The position numbers and the translations under genes are program-made. The notes under the pieces are model-generated. The model saw only the letters and a list, made by a program, of their open reading frames with translations. It did not search any database and was not told the DNA's origin. A stretch of DNA of 64,000 nt from an uncultured Mucilaginibacter sp. Lineage in GTDB: Bacteria > Bacteroidota > Bacteroidia > Sphingobacteriales > Sphingobacteriaceae. This document shows, one piece after another, positions 39,330 to 46,950 of this stretch. The first letter of the stretch is position 1, and every line of letters starts with the position of its first letter. The stretch is from the NCBI GenBank assembly GCA_903864275.1, contig CAIPFE010000009.1, positions 1-64,000 on the forward strand. The letters are read 5' to 3'.

Positions 39330-40385
39330 TTACAAGTTGGTTTGTAAAACTAAATTTATGCTATAAAATTCATCCCCGTCGATAATATCAAGCTTATGTT
39401 TTCCGGAGTACATCAGTTCGAGCCGGCGGCGCACATTATGCAAACCTATGCCACCCGTTTTATCTTTTTGATCACAGTTTATTTTGTTTTTTACTGAGAA
39501 TTCGATTTTATGGTTATCAGCCAATAAATGAATGCTTACAGGTACTGCCGGGTCATTCAGCACACCATGTTTAAAAGCATTTTCAACAAAAGAAACAAAC
39601 AACAGCGTAGCAACTTTTTGGCCACCGTCTAAGCCTTCAGTTTCGAAATTAATATAGGCTTTGCCTTTGGCGCTAATGCGCTGCAGCTCAATTACGTTTT
39701 CCAGGTACCTGGCTTCGGCACTTAATGGCTTAAAAGCTTCGTTGCCCTCGCGCAGCATATAACGCAACAGTTCCGCCAGCTTAAGCAATGCTTCAGGGGC
39801 TTGTTCTGATTTTTGATAGGTAAGCGAATAAATATCATTGATGGTATTAAATAAAAAGTGCGGGTTCAACTGCGACCGCAAAAAAGCAAGCTCGGCTGCC
39901 GACCTTTCTTTCTCAAGCTCCTGTTTCAAATGTTTGTTGGTATACCAGCTTTCGGCGAAAAAATACATCAGGCCGTACACAAAATACCTTGGGAAATAGT
40001 AAAAGAATATGTTTTCGATATAATCGCTCGCTGGCCACGGATGGCCCTGGTAATTATCGAAACCCAAAACAGGCAAAAAGAAATAATACTCGATCAAATA
40101 ACGCAAAGCAACGATTGCGACCAACGTAAGTACCGCATAAACAAAGGCCAGAAGGTAATTTCGTTTTGAAAACAACTGCGGGGCTACAAACAGATAGCTG
40201 CAATAAAAACAGGTAATGGGTATAGTAATATAACCGGCTTCTATAATGAAATGGCGGACGCCTAATTGCCATGTGAAATTCTTATGCGCACCTATAATTT
40301 CACCTGAATAGGCCGACCATAAATCACTTATAAAAAGTAAAACCCATAAACAAATTTGTAAAAGTATCAGCTGCTTGCGCTTCAT
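39330..40385 (-). CDS. LytS/YehU-type sensor histidine kinase
   Basis: A membrane histidine kinase of about 351 residues from ATG 40385 (MKRKQLILLQICLWVLLF), chosen because this opens the first of four predicted transmembrane helices; an in-frame extension of 19 residues begins at 40442. After the membrane domain and a short coiled coil (WYTNKHLKQELEKERSAAELAFL) comes the His_kinase domain with the phosphorylated histidine in LRSQLNPHFLFNTINDI, then a HATPase domain (FVSFVENAFKHG, GIGLHNVRRRLELMY). It should phosphorylate the LytTR regulator encoded directly downstream. Signal unknown. Confidence 0.93.
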   Translation of the reverse strand: MKRKQLILLQICLWVLLFISDLWSAYSGEIIGAHKNFTWQLGVRHFIIEAGYITIPITCFYCSYLFVAPQLFSKRNYLLAFVYAVLTLVAIVALRYLIEYYFFLPVLGFDNYQGHPWPASDYIENIFFYYFPRYFVYGLMYFFAESWYTNKHLKQELEKERSAAELAFLRSQLNPHFLFNTINDIYSLTYQKSEQAPEALLKLAELLRYMLREGNEAFKPLSAEARYLENVIELQRISAKGKAYINFETEGLDGGQKVATLLFVSFVENAFKHGVLNDPAVPVSIHLLADNHKIEFSVKNKINCDQKDKTGGIGLHNVRRRLELMYSGKHKLDIIDGDEFYSINLVLQTNL

Positions 40386-40609
40386 CAGATAAATATAGGC
40401 GCAGTTTGCAGATAAAACCGCTAAAACTACATAAACAGGCAATTTTTAATGATGAACGGTTGGAAAATAGCCACCTTCCCAAAAATGCCGGTTCATCAAT
40501 GATATTAGGGCGGTCGTCAATTACCTTGGCAGATTGAGGTATAATCTTCTCATTTTGTGTAACATAAACTAACCGTACACATCATTTCGGCATATTAAAA
40601 AGAAAGATC

Positions 40610-42262
40610 ATGAAAAAAACTTGTTTATTAATGCTGATGACATTTGCCTTTTGCTTTGCAAACGCACAAAATTACGTTGGGGCGGCCGATTCTTGTTTTA
40701 AATTGAAAGACTATGTATGCGCGGCTACGAATTTCGACCTTTTCCTGGATAGGGTAGAAGGGGATTCAAATAATATCGCTTACCGCTCGGCCGTATCATG
40801 GAGCCTCGCCGGAAATAAGGAAAAAGCTTTCCCGGCACTAAAAAGGTATATGAAAAATAATACCCTGAACGGAGAAACCACATTCAGCGATGAGCTGTTG
40901 AGCGAAAAAAGCTTTGCTTTTTTAAGCGATGATGAAAGGTGGACAGCTATTATAACCCCTTTGCAAGAGGCGGAAGCCAAAGAAAAGGAACCCGTTATAA
41001 GCAACCAAAGAAACTTCGAGACCACACTTGATGTAAGGCCGCAATTGAATAGTATAAAATTAACCGGGGACATTTACCCGGCGCTTAAAAGCTCACTCGT
41101 TTATAAATCGCCAAAAGCTTACTTAACTAATAACGGCATAGCGCTTTTTATTCGCATTAATAATAAGGATGTCCCTTTCTATGTGCATATGCCGGACAAT
41201 TATGATCCGGCCACAGCCAAACCTGCTTTGGTGGTTCTACACGGGGCTATTAAGTACAATAAATTTTATGGCAGCCCCCGGGGACTACCTGAAACCTATA
41301 AGATGACCAGCGATCACATCCCCGGTTATTCAAAAAATTATATTACCGTTTACCCGATGGGAATAAATACGCTGAACTGGATGAATACCGAAAGGGGCTT
41401 CGATATGGTAAATGAAATTGTGGTGTACCTTAAAGCTTTTTTGAATATTGATGATGATCGGGTTGAACTGCTGGGCCATTCAAATGGCGCTACCGGGGTG
41501 TTCACCTACCTGGTAAAATCGCCATCGCTGTATGCCGGTTTTTATGGGATGAACACACAGCCAAAAGTATTCATCGGCGGTACTTTTCTGCAAAACGGGG
41601 TGACAAGGCATTTTTACAATTTTGCTACTGATAAAGATTACTATTATCCGCCGCAGGCTGTAAAAACCATCGACAGCCTCGCCAACTCAATGGGTGTAAA
41701 CTGGCATACTGAGCTTAATAAAGGCTATCCGCACTGGTTTCCATCAATGAAAGAATCGTTACAGCCAATGGCTAAGGTATTTGAGGATATGGAAACAAGG
41801 GCACGCAACCCCTATCCGAAAGAAATTTATTTTGAAACGGATAATGTTAAATATGGCACATCCGACTGGATAACAATAACCGGCCTGGATACGCTCTCAA
41901 AAAAAGCAGTCTGGCAGAAAGATCCTAATTTTAAAATCACAACATGGATAGACAACAGTGATTTTAATAAAACAATTCACCGCGAAGAAATGGCATTTGA
42001 TTATCCCCACAGGTCAGGTGCGATAAAAGCAAAAAGAAGCGGCAATAGTATATACATTGAAACAAGTGATGTAGCCTCGTTTGCTATAAAATTGAACCGG
42101 GAAATGATTGATTATGATAAAAAAGTGAATGTTTATTTGAATGGCGAAAGGATATATTCACAGAAAATCAGTCCTGATAAGCAATATACGCTTGCTAATT
42201 TCAAATCTCAATTAGACAGGAAGGCGATATGGGAGAATGAAATTGCATTTGATGTAAAATAG
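40610..42262 (+). CDS. Secreted alpha/beta-hydrolase (esterase-like)
   Basis: A 550-residue exported protein: signal peptide of 20 residues (FAFCFANAQ), an N-terminal helical region (about 22-150), then an alpha/beta-hydrolase core from about residue 160. The nucleophile is Ser291 in the GHSNG elbow (RVELLGHSNGATGVF), the oxyanion strand is LVVLHGAIKYNK (about 207-218), and the histidine is probably in KGYPHWFPSM. The C-terminal 130 residues are beta-rich and end the protein. It resembles poly(3-hydroxybutyrate)-depolymerase-like or feruloyl-esterase-like enzymes; substrate unknown. Two bases separate its end from the convergent radA. Confidence 0.82.
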   Translation: MKKTCLLMLMTFAFCFANAQNYVGAADSCFKLKDYVCAATNFDLFLDRVEGDSNNIAYRSAVSWSLAGNKEKAFPALKRYMKNNTLNGETTFSDELLSEKSFAFLSDDERWTAIITPLQEAEAKEKEPVISNQRNFETTLDVRPQLNSIKLTGDIYPALKSSLVYKSPKAYLTNNGIALFIRINNKDVPFYVHMPDNYDPATAKPALVVLHGAIKYNKFYGSPRGLPETYKMTSDHIPGYSKNYITVYPMGINTLNWMNTERGFDMVNEIVVYLKAFLNIDDDRVELLGHSNGATGVFTYLVKSPSLYAGFYGMNTQPKVFIGGTFLQNGVTRHFYNFATDKDYYYPPQAVKTIDSLANSMGVNWHTELNKGYPHWFPSMKESLQPMAKVFEDMETRARNPYPKEIYFETDNVKYGTSDWITITGLDTLSKKAVWQKDPNFKITTWIDNSDFNKTIHREEMAFDYPHRSGAIKAKRSGNSIYIETSDVASFAIKLNREMIDYDKKVNVYLNGERIYSQKISPDKQYTLANFKSQLDRKAIWENEIAFDVK

Positions 42263-42264
42263 AA

Positions 42265-43683
42265 TTATCCAAACAATAACCCAAAAACCTCTTCGATCCG
42301 GCTTACAATTTTTATATCAATTTTATAACGCGACAGGTCGATACCTTTTTTATCGTGGCCTCCGGACGGAAGGTTATATTTTGAGATAAATATTTGCTCG
42401 AAGCCCAATTTTTGCGCTTCGGCGATGCGCTGCTCCACGCGGTTTACAGCACGGATCTCGCCTGACAGGCCTATCTCCCCGGCGAAGCAGGTTTTAAATG
42501 GAACAGGAATATCTTCGTGCGAAGATATGATGGCGGCGGCAAGACCGAGGTCGATTGCCGGGTCTTCAACCCGTATACCGCCGGTTATATTTAAAAATAC
42601 ATCCTTTGCGCCAAGGTTAAAGCCACAGCGTTTCTCGAGCACCGCCAGCAGCATGCTCATACGCCTGGTATCAAAACCGGTTGCGGTTCGCTGCGGGGTG
42701 CCATAGGGCGACGGACTCACTAACGCCTGGGTTTCTATCATCATAGGGCGCATACCCTCTAAAGTAGTAGAAATGGTAATGCCGCTCAACGCCTCATCCC
42801 GTTGCGAAAGCAGGATTTCCGATGGGTTTGATACTTCCCTCAAGCCTTCCCCAAGCATTTCGTAAATACCCAGCTCTGATGCAGAACCAAAGCGATTTTT
42901 TACAGTACGCAATATCCTGTAAACATGGTGCCTGTCCCCTTCGAACTGTAAAACGGTATCCACCATGTGCTCCAGGATTTTGGGTCCGGCGATCATACCA
43001 TCTTTGGTAATATGGCCTATCAAAAACACCGGCGTACCGCTTTCCTTGGCAAAGCGCAGCATTTCTGCCGTACATTCCCGCACCTGCGAAACACTCCCCG
43101 GCGTTGATTCAATATGGGCTGAATGTAAAGTTTGTATAGAATCAATCACCACCAGATCCGGCTCCAGTTCTTCAATTTGCTTAAATATATTTTGGGTGGA
43201 AGTCTCCGTCAATATAAAACATCCACTCCCAAAAGCTCCCCCTTCAGGGGGTTGGGGGGCTAATCGTTCCGCCCGCATCTTTATCTGTCGCTCACTTTCC
43301 TCCCCCGAAACATACAGCACCCTTATTTTCGGCATATTCAAAGCCAGCTGCAACATAAGGGTTGATTTACCTATGCCCGGCTCACCGCCAATCAGCACCA
43401 GCGAACCTGCAACAATACCGCCGCCCAATACCCGGTTAAACTCATTATCAGGCGTAAGCAGCCTGTCTTCTTCGCTAAATGTTATATCGGCTACCTGTAC
43501 CGGTTTATTGGCACGCTGCAAAGTAGTTGAGGCTGATTTCCAGGTTGGGATGGATTTACTGTCCTTTTCTATAACTTCTTCCACAAAAGTATTCCATTGC
43601 GAACACGACGGGCATTTACCCAGCCATTTCGCCGACTCATAGCCGCAGCTTTGGCAGAAATATGCGAACCTTGTTTTTGACAA
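42265..43683 (-). CDS. radA: DNA repair protein RadA
   Basis: RadA is a RecA-like helicase that drives branch migration in recombination repair. The 472-residue protein has the N-terminal zinc finger (Cys10, Cys13, Cys24, Cys27), Walker A GGEPGIGKST (99-108), the RadA motif KNRFG (261-265), and the C-terminal Lon-like domain. The start is TTG at 43683: a stop codon lies three codons upstream and no ATG precedes the zinc finger. Residues about 142-154 (PQPPEGGAFGSG) form an insertion between MRAERL and CFILTETS, where relatives have a shorter loop; it is encoded by a palindromic intergenic-type repeat (43227-43263). Confidence 0.95.
   Translation of the reverse strand: MSKTRFAYFCQSCGYESAKWLGKCPSCSQWNTFVEEVIEKDSKSIPTWKSASTTLQRANKPVQVADITFSEEDRLLTPDNEFNRVLGGGIVAGSLVLIGGEPGIGKSTLMLQLALNMPKIRVLYVSGEESERQIKMRAERLAPQPPEGGAFGSGCFILTETSTQNIFKQIEELEPDLVVIDSIQTLHSAHIESTPGSVSQVRECTAEMLRFAKESGTPVFLIGHITKDGMIAGPKILEHMVDTVLQFEGDRHHVYRILRTVKNRFGSASELGIYEMLGEGLREVSNPSEILLSQRDEALSGITISTTLEGMRPMMIETQALVSPSPYGTPQRTATGFDTRRMSMLLAVLEKRCGFNLGAKDVFLNITGGIRVEDPAIDLGLAAAIISSHEDIPVPFKTCFAGEIGLSGEIRAVNRVEQRIAEAQKLGFEQIFISKYNLPSGGHDKKGIDLSRYKIDIKIVSRIEEVFGLLFG
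43227..43263. repeat. Palindromic repeat lying in frame inside radA
   Basis: Contains CCCCCT-TC-AGGGGG (43238-43251) flanked by AAAAGCT and GTTGGGGGGC. This phrase (CCCTGAAGGGGG followed by AGCTTTTGGG on the other strand) is a widespread intergenic repeat type in Bacteroidota. Read on the minus strand it encodes PQPPEGGAFG within RadA. Confidence 0.75.
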
Positions 43684-43684
43684 T

Positions 43685-43840
43685 TTGAATTAAGAATTTA
43701 GAATTACGATTTACGAATTGCTAAAGATAATAGTATTTTGGCAAGAAAGTAATTTAATAATAGGAAGGAAGGTATTTAGTTGATTCTGAATTACGATTTA
43801 CGGCCTAAAAAAATCGTAAATCTAAAATCTAAAATCGTAA
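43685..43840. repeat. Low-complexity intergenic phrases between radA and RNase G genes
   Basis: The gap is built from repeated AATTACGATTTACG phrases on one side (about 43702-43720 and 43785-43803) and the inverted TCGTAAATCTAAAATC phrase near 43814-43840, giving an imperfect inverted repeat. Confidence 0.55.
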
Positions 43841-45391
43841 TTACAACTTAATCTCTTCGTCTTTCGCCGAGAAAAAATGAAACTCGGTGATCTGGTAAGC
43901 GGGGTTGCTTTTCACCTTTATCCACTGGTTATATTTCATAAACCATTTTACCTGGCGGCTGATGATGCCTTTTTTAATATAGGCTTCAATGTATGGGTGA
44001 ACGATAAGGGTAATATTCTTTTCGTTTTGCTCGTCCAGTATGTAATTGAAGTTGGTCTCAATATCGTCGATCAGCAAAATAGTAGGGCGCAAGGTGCCTG
44101 TGCCGTTGCAGGCAGGGCAAATTTCGGTAGTAACAATATTCATTTCGGGCCGCACGCGCTGCCGGGTGATCTGTACCAGCCCGAATTTGCTTGGGGGCAA
44201 AATAGTATGCTTCGCCCTGTCGTACGACATTTCGGCCCTTAAAAAATCGAACAGGTCTTTGCGGTTATTCGGCTTGTGCATGTCGATAAAGTCGATCACC
44301 ACGATGCCGCCCATATCCCGCAGGCGCAGCTGCCGGGCAATTTCTTTCGCGGCTTCTTTATTTACCTGGAAGGCGTTTTCTTCCTGGTTTTCTTTGCTTG
44401 CTGTCCGGTTACCGCTGTTTACGTCGATCACGTGCAGTGCTTCGGTATGTTCAATTACCAGGTAAGCGCCACCAGCCAGGTTAACCGTTTTACCGAAAGC
44501 AGATTTGATCTGCTTATCAACGCCATAATGCTCAAAAATGGGAACATTCCCTTTATGTAAGCGGACGATACCGTCCATTTCAGGGGATATTTCATGGATA
44601 TACGAACGCACTTCTTCGTACATGACATTATCATTTACATAAATATGCTGAAAATCCGGGTTTAAAATGTCCCGTAAAAGGGTTGAAGTGCGGTCAATTT
44701 CTCCCAATACTTTTTTTGCCGGTTCGACAGAAGGCAGGCGTGTTATAAATGATTCCCACTTGGAGATCAGGTCAAGCAAGTCTTTTTGCAGTTCGGCAAC
44801 ACCTTTACCTTCGGATACCGTGCGGATGATGACGCCAAAATGCTTAGGCTTTATACTTTCAACTATCTTGCGCAAGCGGTTACGCTCGGTGTTGCTCTTT
44901 ATCTTTTTTGAGATAGAAGTAACTTCCGAAAAAGGCACTAATACTACATACCTGCCTGCTATCGATATATCTGAACTTAAGCGCGGGCCCTTTTTTGAAA
45001 TAGGCTCTTTCGCTATCTGTACAGGTATAAGCTGGGTTTTGGATAATAACTCGGATATCTTACCGCCCTTATTAATATCCGCATCGAGCTTAAAGTTATC
45101 TAAAAGCTTTGACTGGTATCCGCCACTACGCACTTGCTTGGTCAGCTTCAGCAGGCTTTGCACCTGCGGGCCAAGATCCAGGTAATGCAAAAATGCATCT
45201 TTCTCATAGCCTACATCCACAAAAGCCGCATTTAACCCGGGCATTATCTTTTTTATCCTGCCAAGGTAAATGTCACCAACAGTATAATTGTTGCTGGTTT
45301 GCTCTTTATGAAGCTCTACAAGTTGTTTATCCTGTAATAATGCAATAGTAGTCCCGCTGGGGGATGAATCGATAATTAATTCCTTTATCAA
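43841..45391 (-). CDS. rng: Ribonuclease G/E family endoribonuclease
   Basis: A 516-residue RNase E/G catalytic core that cleaves single-stranded A/U-rich RNA from 5'-monophosphate ends, in rRNA maturation and mRNA decay. The S1 RNA-binding domain covers about 35-125 (VGDIYLGRIKKIMPGLNAAFVDVGYEKDAFLH). The DNase I-like domain holds the metal-binding HVIDVNSGNRT and GIVVIDFIDM aspartates. CPACNGTG provides the zinc-link. Length fits RNase G rather than RNase E. The start is TTG at 45391; an in-frame stop lies two codons upstream, so no ATG is available. A 7-bp hairpin sits in the short leader. Confidence 0.95.
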   Translation of the reverse strand: MIKELIIDSSPSGTTIALLQDKQLVELHKEQTSNNYTVGDIYLGRIKKIMPGLNAAFVDVGYEKDAFLHYLDLGPQVQSLLKLTKQVRSGGYQSKLLDNFKLDADINKGGKISELLSKTQLIPVQIAKEPISKKGPRLSSDISIAGRYVVLVPFSEVTSISKKIKSNTERNRLRKIVESIKPKHFGVIIRTVSEGKGVAELQKDLLDLISKWESFITRLPSVEPAKKVLGEIDRTSTLLRDILNPDFQHIYVNDNVMYEEVRSYIHEISPEMDGIVRLHKGNVPIFEHYGVDKQIKSAFGKTVNLAGGAYLVIEHTEALHVIDVNSGNRTASKENQEENAFQVNKEAAKEIARQLRLRDMGGIVVIDFIDMHKPNNRKDLFDFLRAEMSYDRAKHTILPPSKFGLVQITRQRVRPEMNIVTTEICPACNGTGTLRPTILLIDDIETNFNYILDEQNEKNITLIVHPYIEAYIKKGIISRQVKWFMKYNQWIKVKSNPAYQITEFHFFSAKDEEIKL

Positions 45392-45411
45392 CTGCTACTC
45401 CATTTCTTAAA

Positions 45412-45427
45412 GCGGTTAAATAACCGC
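45412..45427 (-). promoter_or_regulatory. Hairpin in the leader of the RNase G gene
   Basis: GCGGTTA-AA-TAACCGC is a perfect 7-bp stem 21 bases before the TTG start. RNase E in E. coli controls its own mRNA through leader hairpins; whether this hairpin does the same is inference. Confidence 0.4.
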
Positions 45428-45495
45428 ATGTTAATAAGTGGGTAAAAAACAAAATTTCCCGTTTTATAAACAGGCACATAAGCCGGCACGGCCGC

Positions 45496-45585
45496 TTATT
45501 TCTTTTTATGTCTGTTTTTCCTCAAACGCTTTTTGCGTTTATGGGTAGCCATTTTGTGTCTTTTACGTTTTTTACCGCTCGGCAT
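45496..45585 (-). CDS. AURKAIP1/COX24-domain microprotein (ribosome-associated, mS38-like)
   Basis: A 29-residue, extremely basic protein: MPSGKKRKRHKM, then ATHKRKKRLRKN and RHKKK. About two thirds of its residues are Lys, Arg or His. This sequence type is annotated in Bacteroidota as an AURKAIP1/COX24 domain protein; the domain corresponds to the mitochondrial small-subunit protein mS38. A ribosomal role is therefore likely from family knowledge. The ATG is at 45585 and the TAA at 45496-45498. It lies between a TPR gene and the RNase G gene on the same strand. Confidence 0.88.
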   Translation of the reverse strand: MPSGKKRKRHKMATHKRKKRLRKNRHKKK

Positions 45586-45605
45586 AATACTAATTTTTTA
45601 AATTG

Positions 45606-46481
45606 TTAATTCTTTAATTCCTTTATATACGCGTCAATTTGCTTATCAAAAGTGGTGTCAGGCACCATCGCCCGGCACTTTTGATAAGCGTCAATAGCTT
45701 CATTTTTCATTCCCAGCTGCTTATAACTTTCAGCAATATAGAAGTATGCATCGGCGCTGGGCTTTTGTGCAATTACTGTTTTAAACCTTTGCACCGCCTT
45801 GTCGTATTGCCTCGAATTTACAGCGAACTTGCCGAGGTTTAAATTTGCATTTATGTTCTTCGGATCCTGCTTAACAACGTCAAGCAGCAACATGATCCCC
45901 TGCATTGGCGACCCGCCATCAGGGTCAGTCATACCCAAACTGGTTTGGTTCACGAAAGCTACACCGAGGCCTGTTTTTGCATCCAGGTTTGCGGGCTGCA
46001 TTTTTGTTGCATTTCTATAGCATTCAATTGCATTGCTTACAAAAGCCGGCTGTGCCGTGCTATCCTGTATGGAAGTAAACGCATCATTAAAATGGCTTCC
46101 TGCGGCCAACCAGGCATCAAATGTATTTTCTTTCCGGGCAATAGCCTGGTAATAAAATGCAGCCGGTGCGGGCTGGTTTACGTCGTCCCATTGTTTAGCC
46201 AGTTTTTTTTGCAAACCAAGCTTTGCAGCATCATCCGCGGCATTCTTCAACTGGCCTTCCACTTCATTGATCTGTGCCGACAATGCGGGGCCAATAGCAA
46301 TTTTTGCCGCTGACGATACCATCTCAACAGTTACATTGGCAACAGGCCGCGCCTGTTTTGCAACCGTGTTGGTGTGGCCCTCAGCTTCTTTAGGCTTTAT
46401 AAGCCCTTTTACCGGTTGAAAGTACAAATAGCCCATAATAGCAACAACTATTACAACAACAACTATTTGTTTTTTGTACAT
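45606..46481 (-). CDS. Tetratricopeptide-repeat membrane protein
   Basis: A 291-residue protein with an N-terminal membrane anchor (QIVVVVIVVAIMGYLYF) and four or more TPR-like helical pairs between about residues 75 and 285 (for example NLDAKTGLGVAFVNQTSLG, KNINANLNLGKFAVNSRQYDKAVQRFKTVIAQKP and ADAYFYIAESYKQLGMKNEAIDAYQKC). TPR domains mediate protein contacts; no partner is evident. It lies nine bases after the HU gene and 20 bases before the COX24-type gene, so the HU/TPR/COX24/RNase G order probably forms one transcript. Confidence 0.9.
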   Translation of the reverse strand: MYKKQIVVVVIVVAIMGYLYFQPVKGLIKPKEAEGHTNTVAKQARPVANVTVEMVSSAAKIAIGPALSAQINEVEGQLKNAADDAAKLGLQKKLAKQWDDVNQPAPAAFYYQAIARKENTFDAWLAAGSHFNDAFTSIQDSTAQPAFVSNAIECYRNATKMQPANLDAKTGLGVAFVNQTSLGMTDPDGGSPMQGIMLLLDVVKQDPKNINANLNLGKFAVNSRQYDKAVQRFKTVIAQKPSADAYFYIAESYKQLGMKNEAIDAYQKCRAMVPDTTFDKQIDAYIKELKN

Positions 46482-46490
46482 TCCGATAAA

Positions 46491-46784
46491 TTATTTGCTT
46501 GCTTTGTTCCCGGTCCTAACTTTATCAACAAAAGTTTTGGCGGGTTTAAAACTTGGCACAAAGTGCTCGGGGATAATAATGGCAGTATTCTTTGAAATGT
46601 TACGGGCGGTTTTTTTAGCCCTCTTTTTTACAACAAAACTTCCGAAACCTCTTACGTAAACGTTTTCGCCTCCAACCATGGAGGTTTTAATTACTTTAAA
46701 AAACGCCTCAACAGTTTCCTGAACGTCAACTTTCTCAATGCCGGTTTTGGATGAGATTTCAGTGATAATTTCTGCCTTAGTCAT
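46491..46784 (-). CDS. HU-family DNA-binding protein
   Basis: A 97-residue histone-like protein that bends and compacts DNA. MTKAEIITEISSKTGIEKVDVQETVEAFFKVI forms the dimerisation helices, and VRGFGSFVVKKRAKKTARNISKNTAIIIPEHFVPSFKPAKTF forms the beta arms with the intercalating proline (IIPEHFVPSFKP). IHF-like features are not clear enough to name a subunit. A TACTTTTG -7 box lies 50 bases before the start. First gene of the HU/TPR/COX24/RNase G group. Confidence 0.95.
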   Translation of the reverse strand: MTKAEIITEISSKTGIEKVDVQETVEAFFKVIKTSMVGGENVYVRGFGSFVVKKRAKKTARNISKNTAIIIPEHFVPSFKPAKTFVDKVRTGNKASK

Positions 46785-46833
46785 ATCTGTTTTTCTTTAT
46801 TTAATGTATAATTACTTAACTGTTTTGGGGTTG

Positions 46834-46841
46834 CAAAAGTA
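46834..46841 (-). promoter_or_regulatory. Bacteroidota -7 box of the HU gene
   Basis: The minus strand reads TACTTTTG, a perfect TAnnTTTG match, about 50 bases before the ATG. AT-rich sequence at the -33 position (TTTAGTAATAAAG) is compatible with a strong promoter. Confidence 0.55.
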
Positions 46842-46936
46842 TCTCTTTATTACTAAAGAATAAAATAATTAATGTACTTTTTTTGTGATTAACCAAAAAA
46901 CAGCACAATTAACCAAAAAACTGGCCCATTCGTCCT

Positions 46937-46944
46937 TACTTTTG
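46937..46944 (+). promoter_or_regulatory. Bacteroidota -7 box directly before mutY
   Basis: TACTTTTG, a perfect TAnnTTTG match, ends seven bases before the mutY ATG (46951). The transcript would be almost leaderless. Just upstream, ATTAACCAAAAAAC occurs twice (46888-46901 and 46908-46921). Confidence 0.5.
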
Positions 46945-46950
46945 CCCCGG

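Noticed and set aside
46885..46950. GTG start giving MutY 22 extra residues
   Set aside because: The extension covers a duplicated AT-rich promoter region and a -7 box; MutY homology begins at the ATG at 46951.
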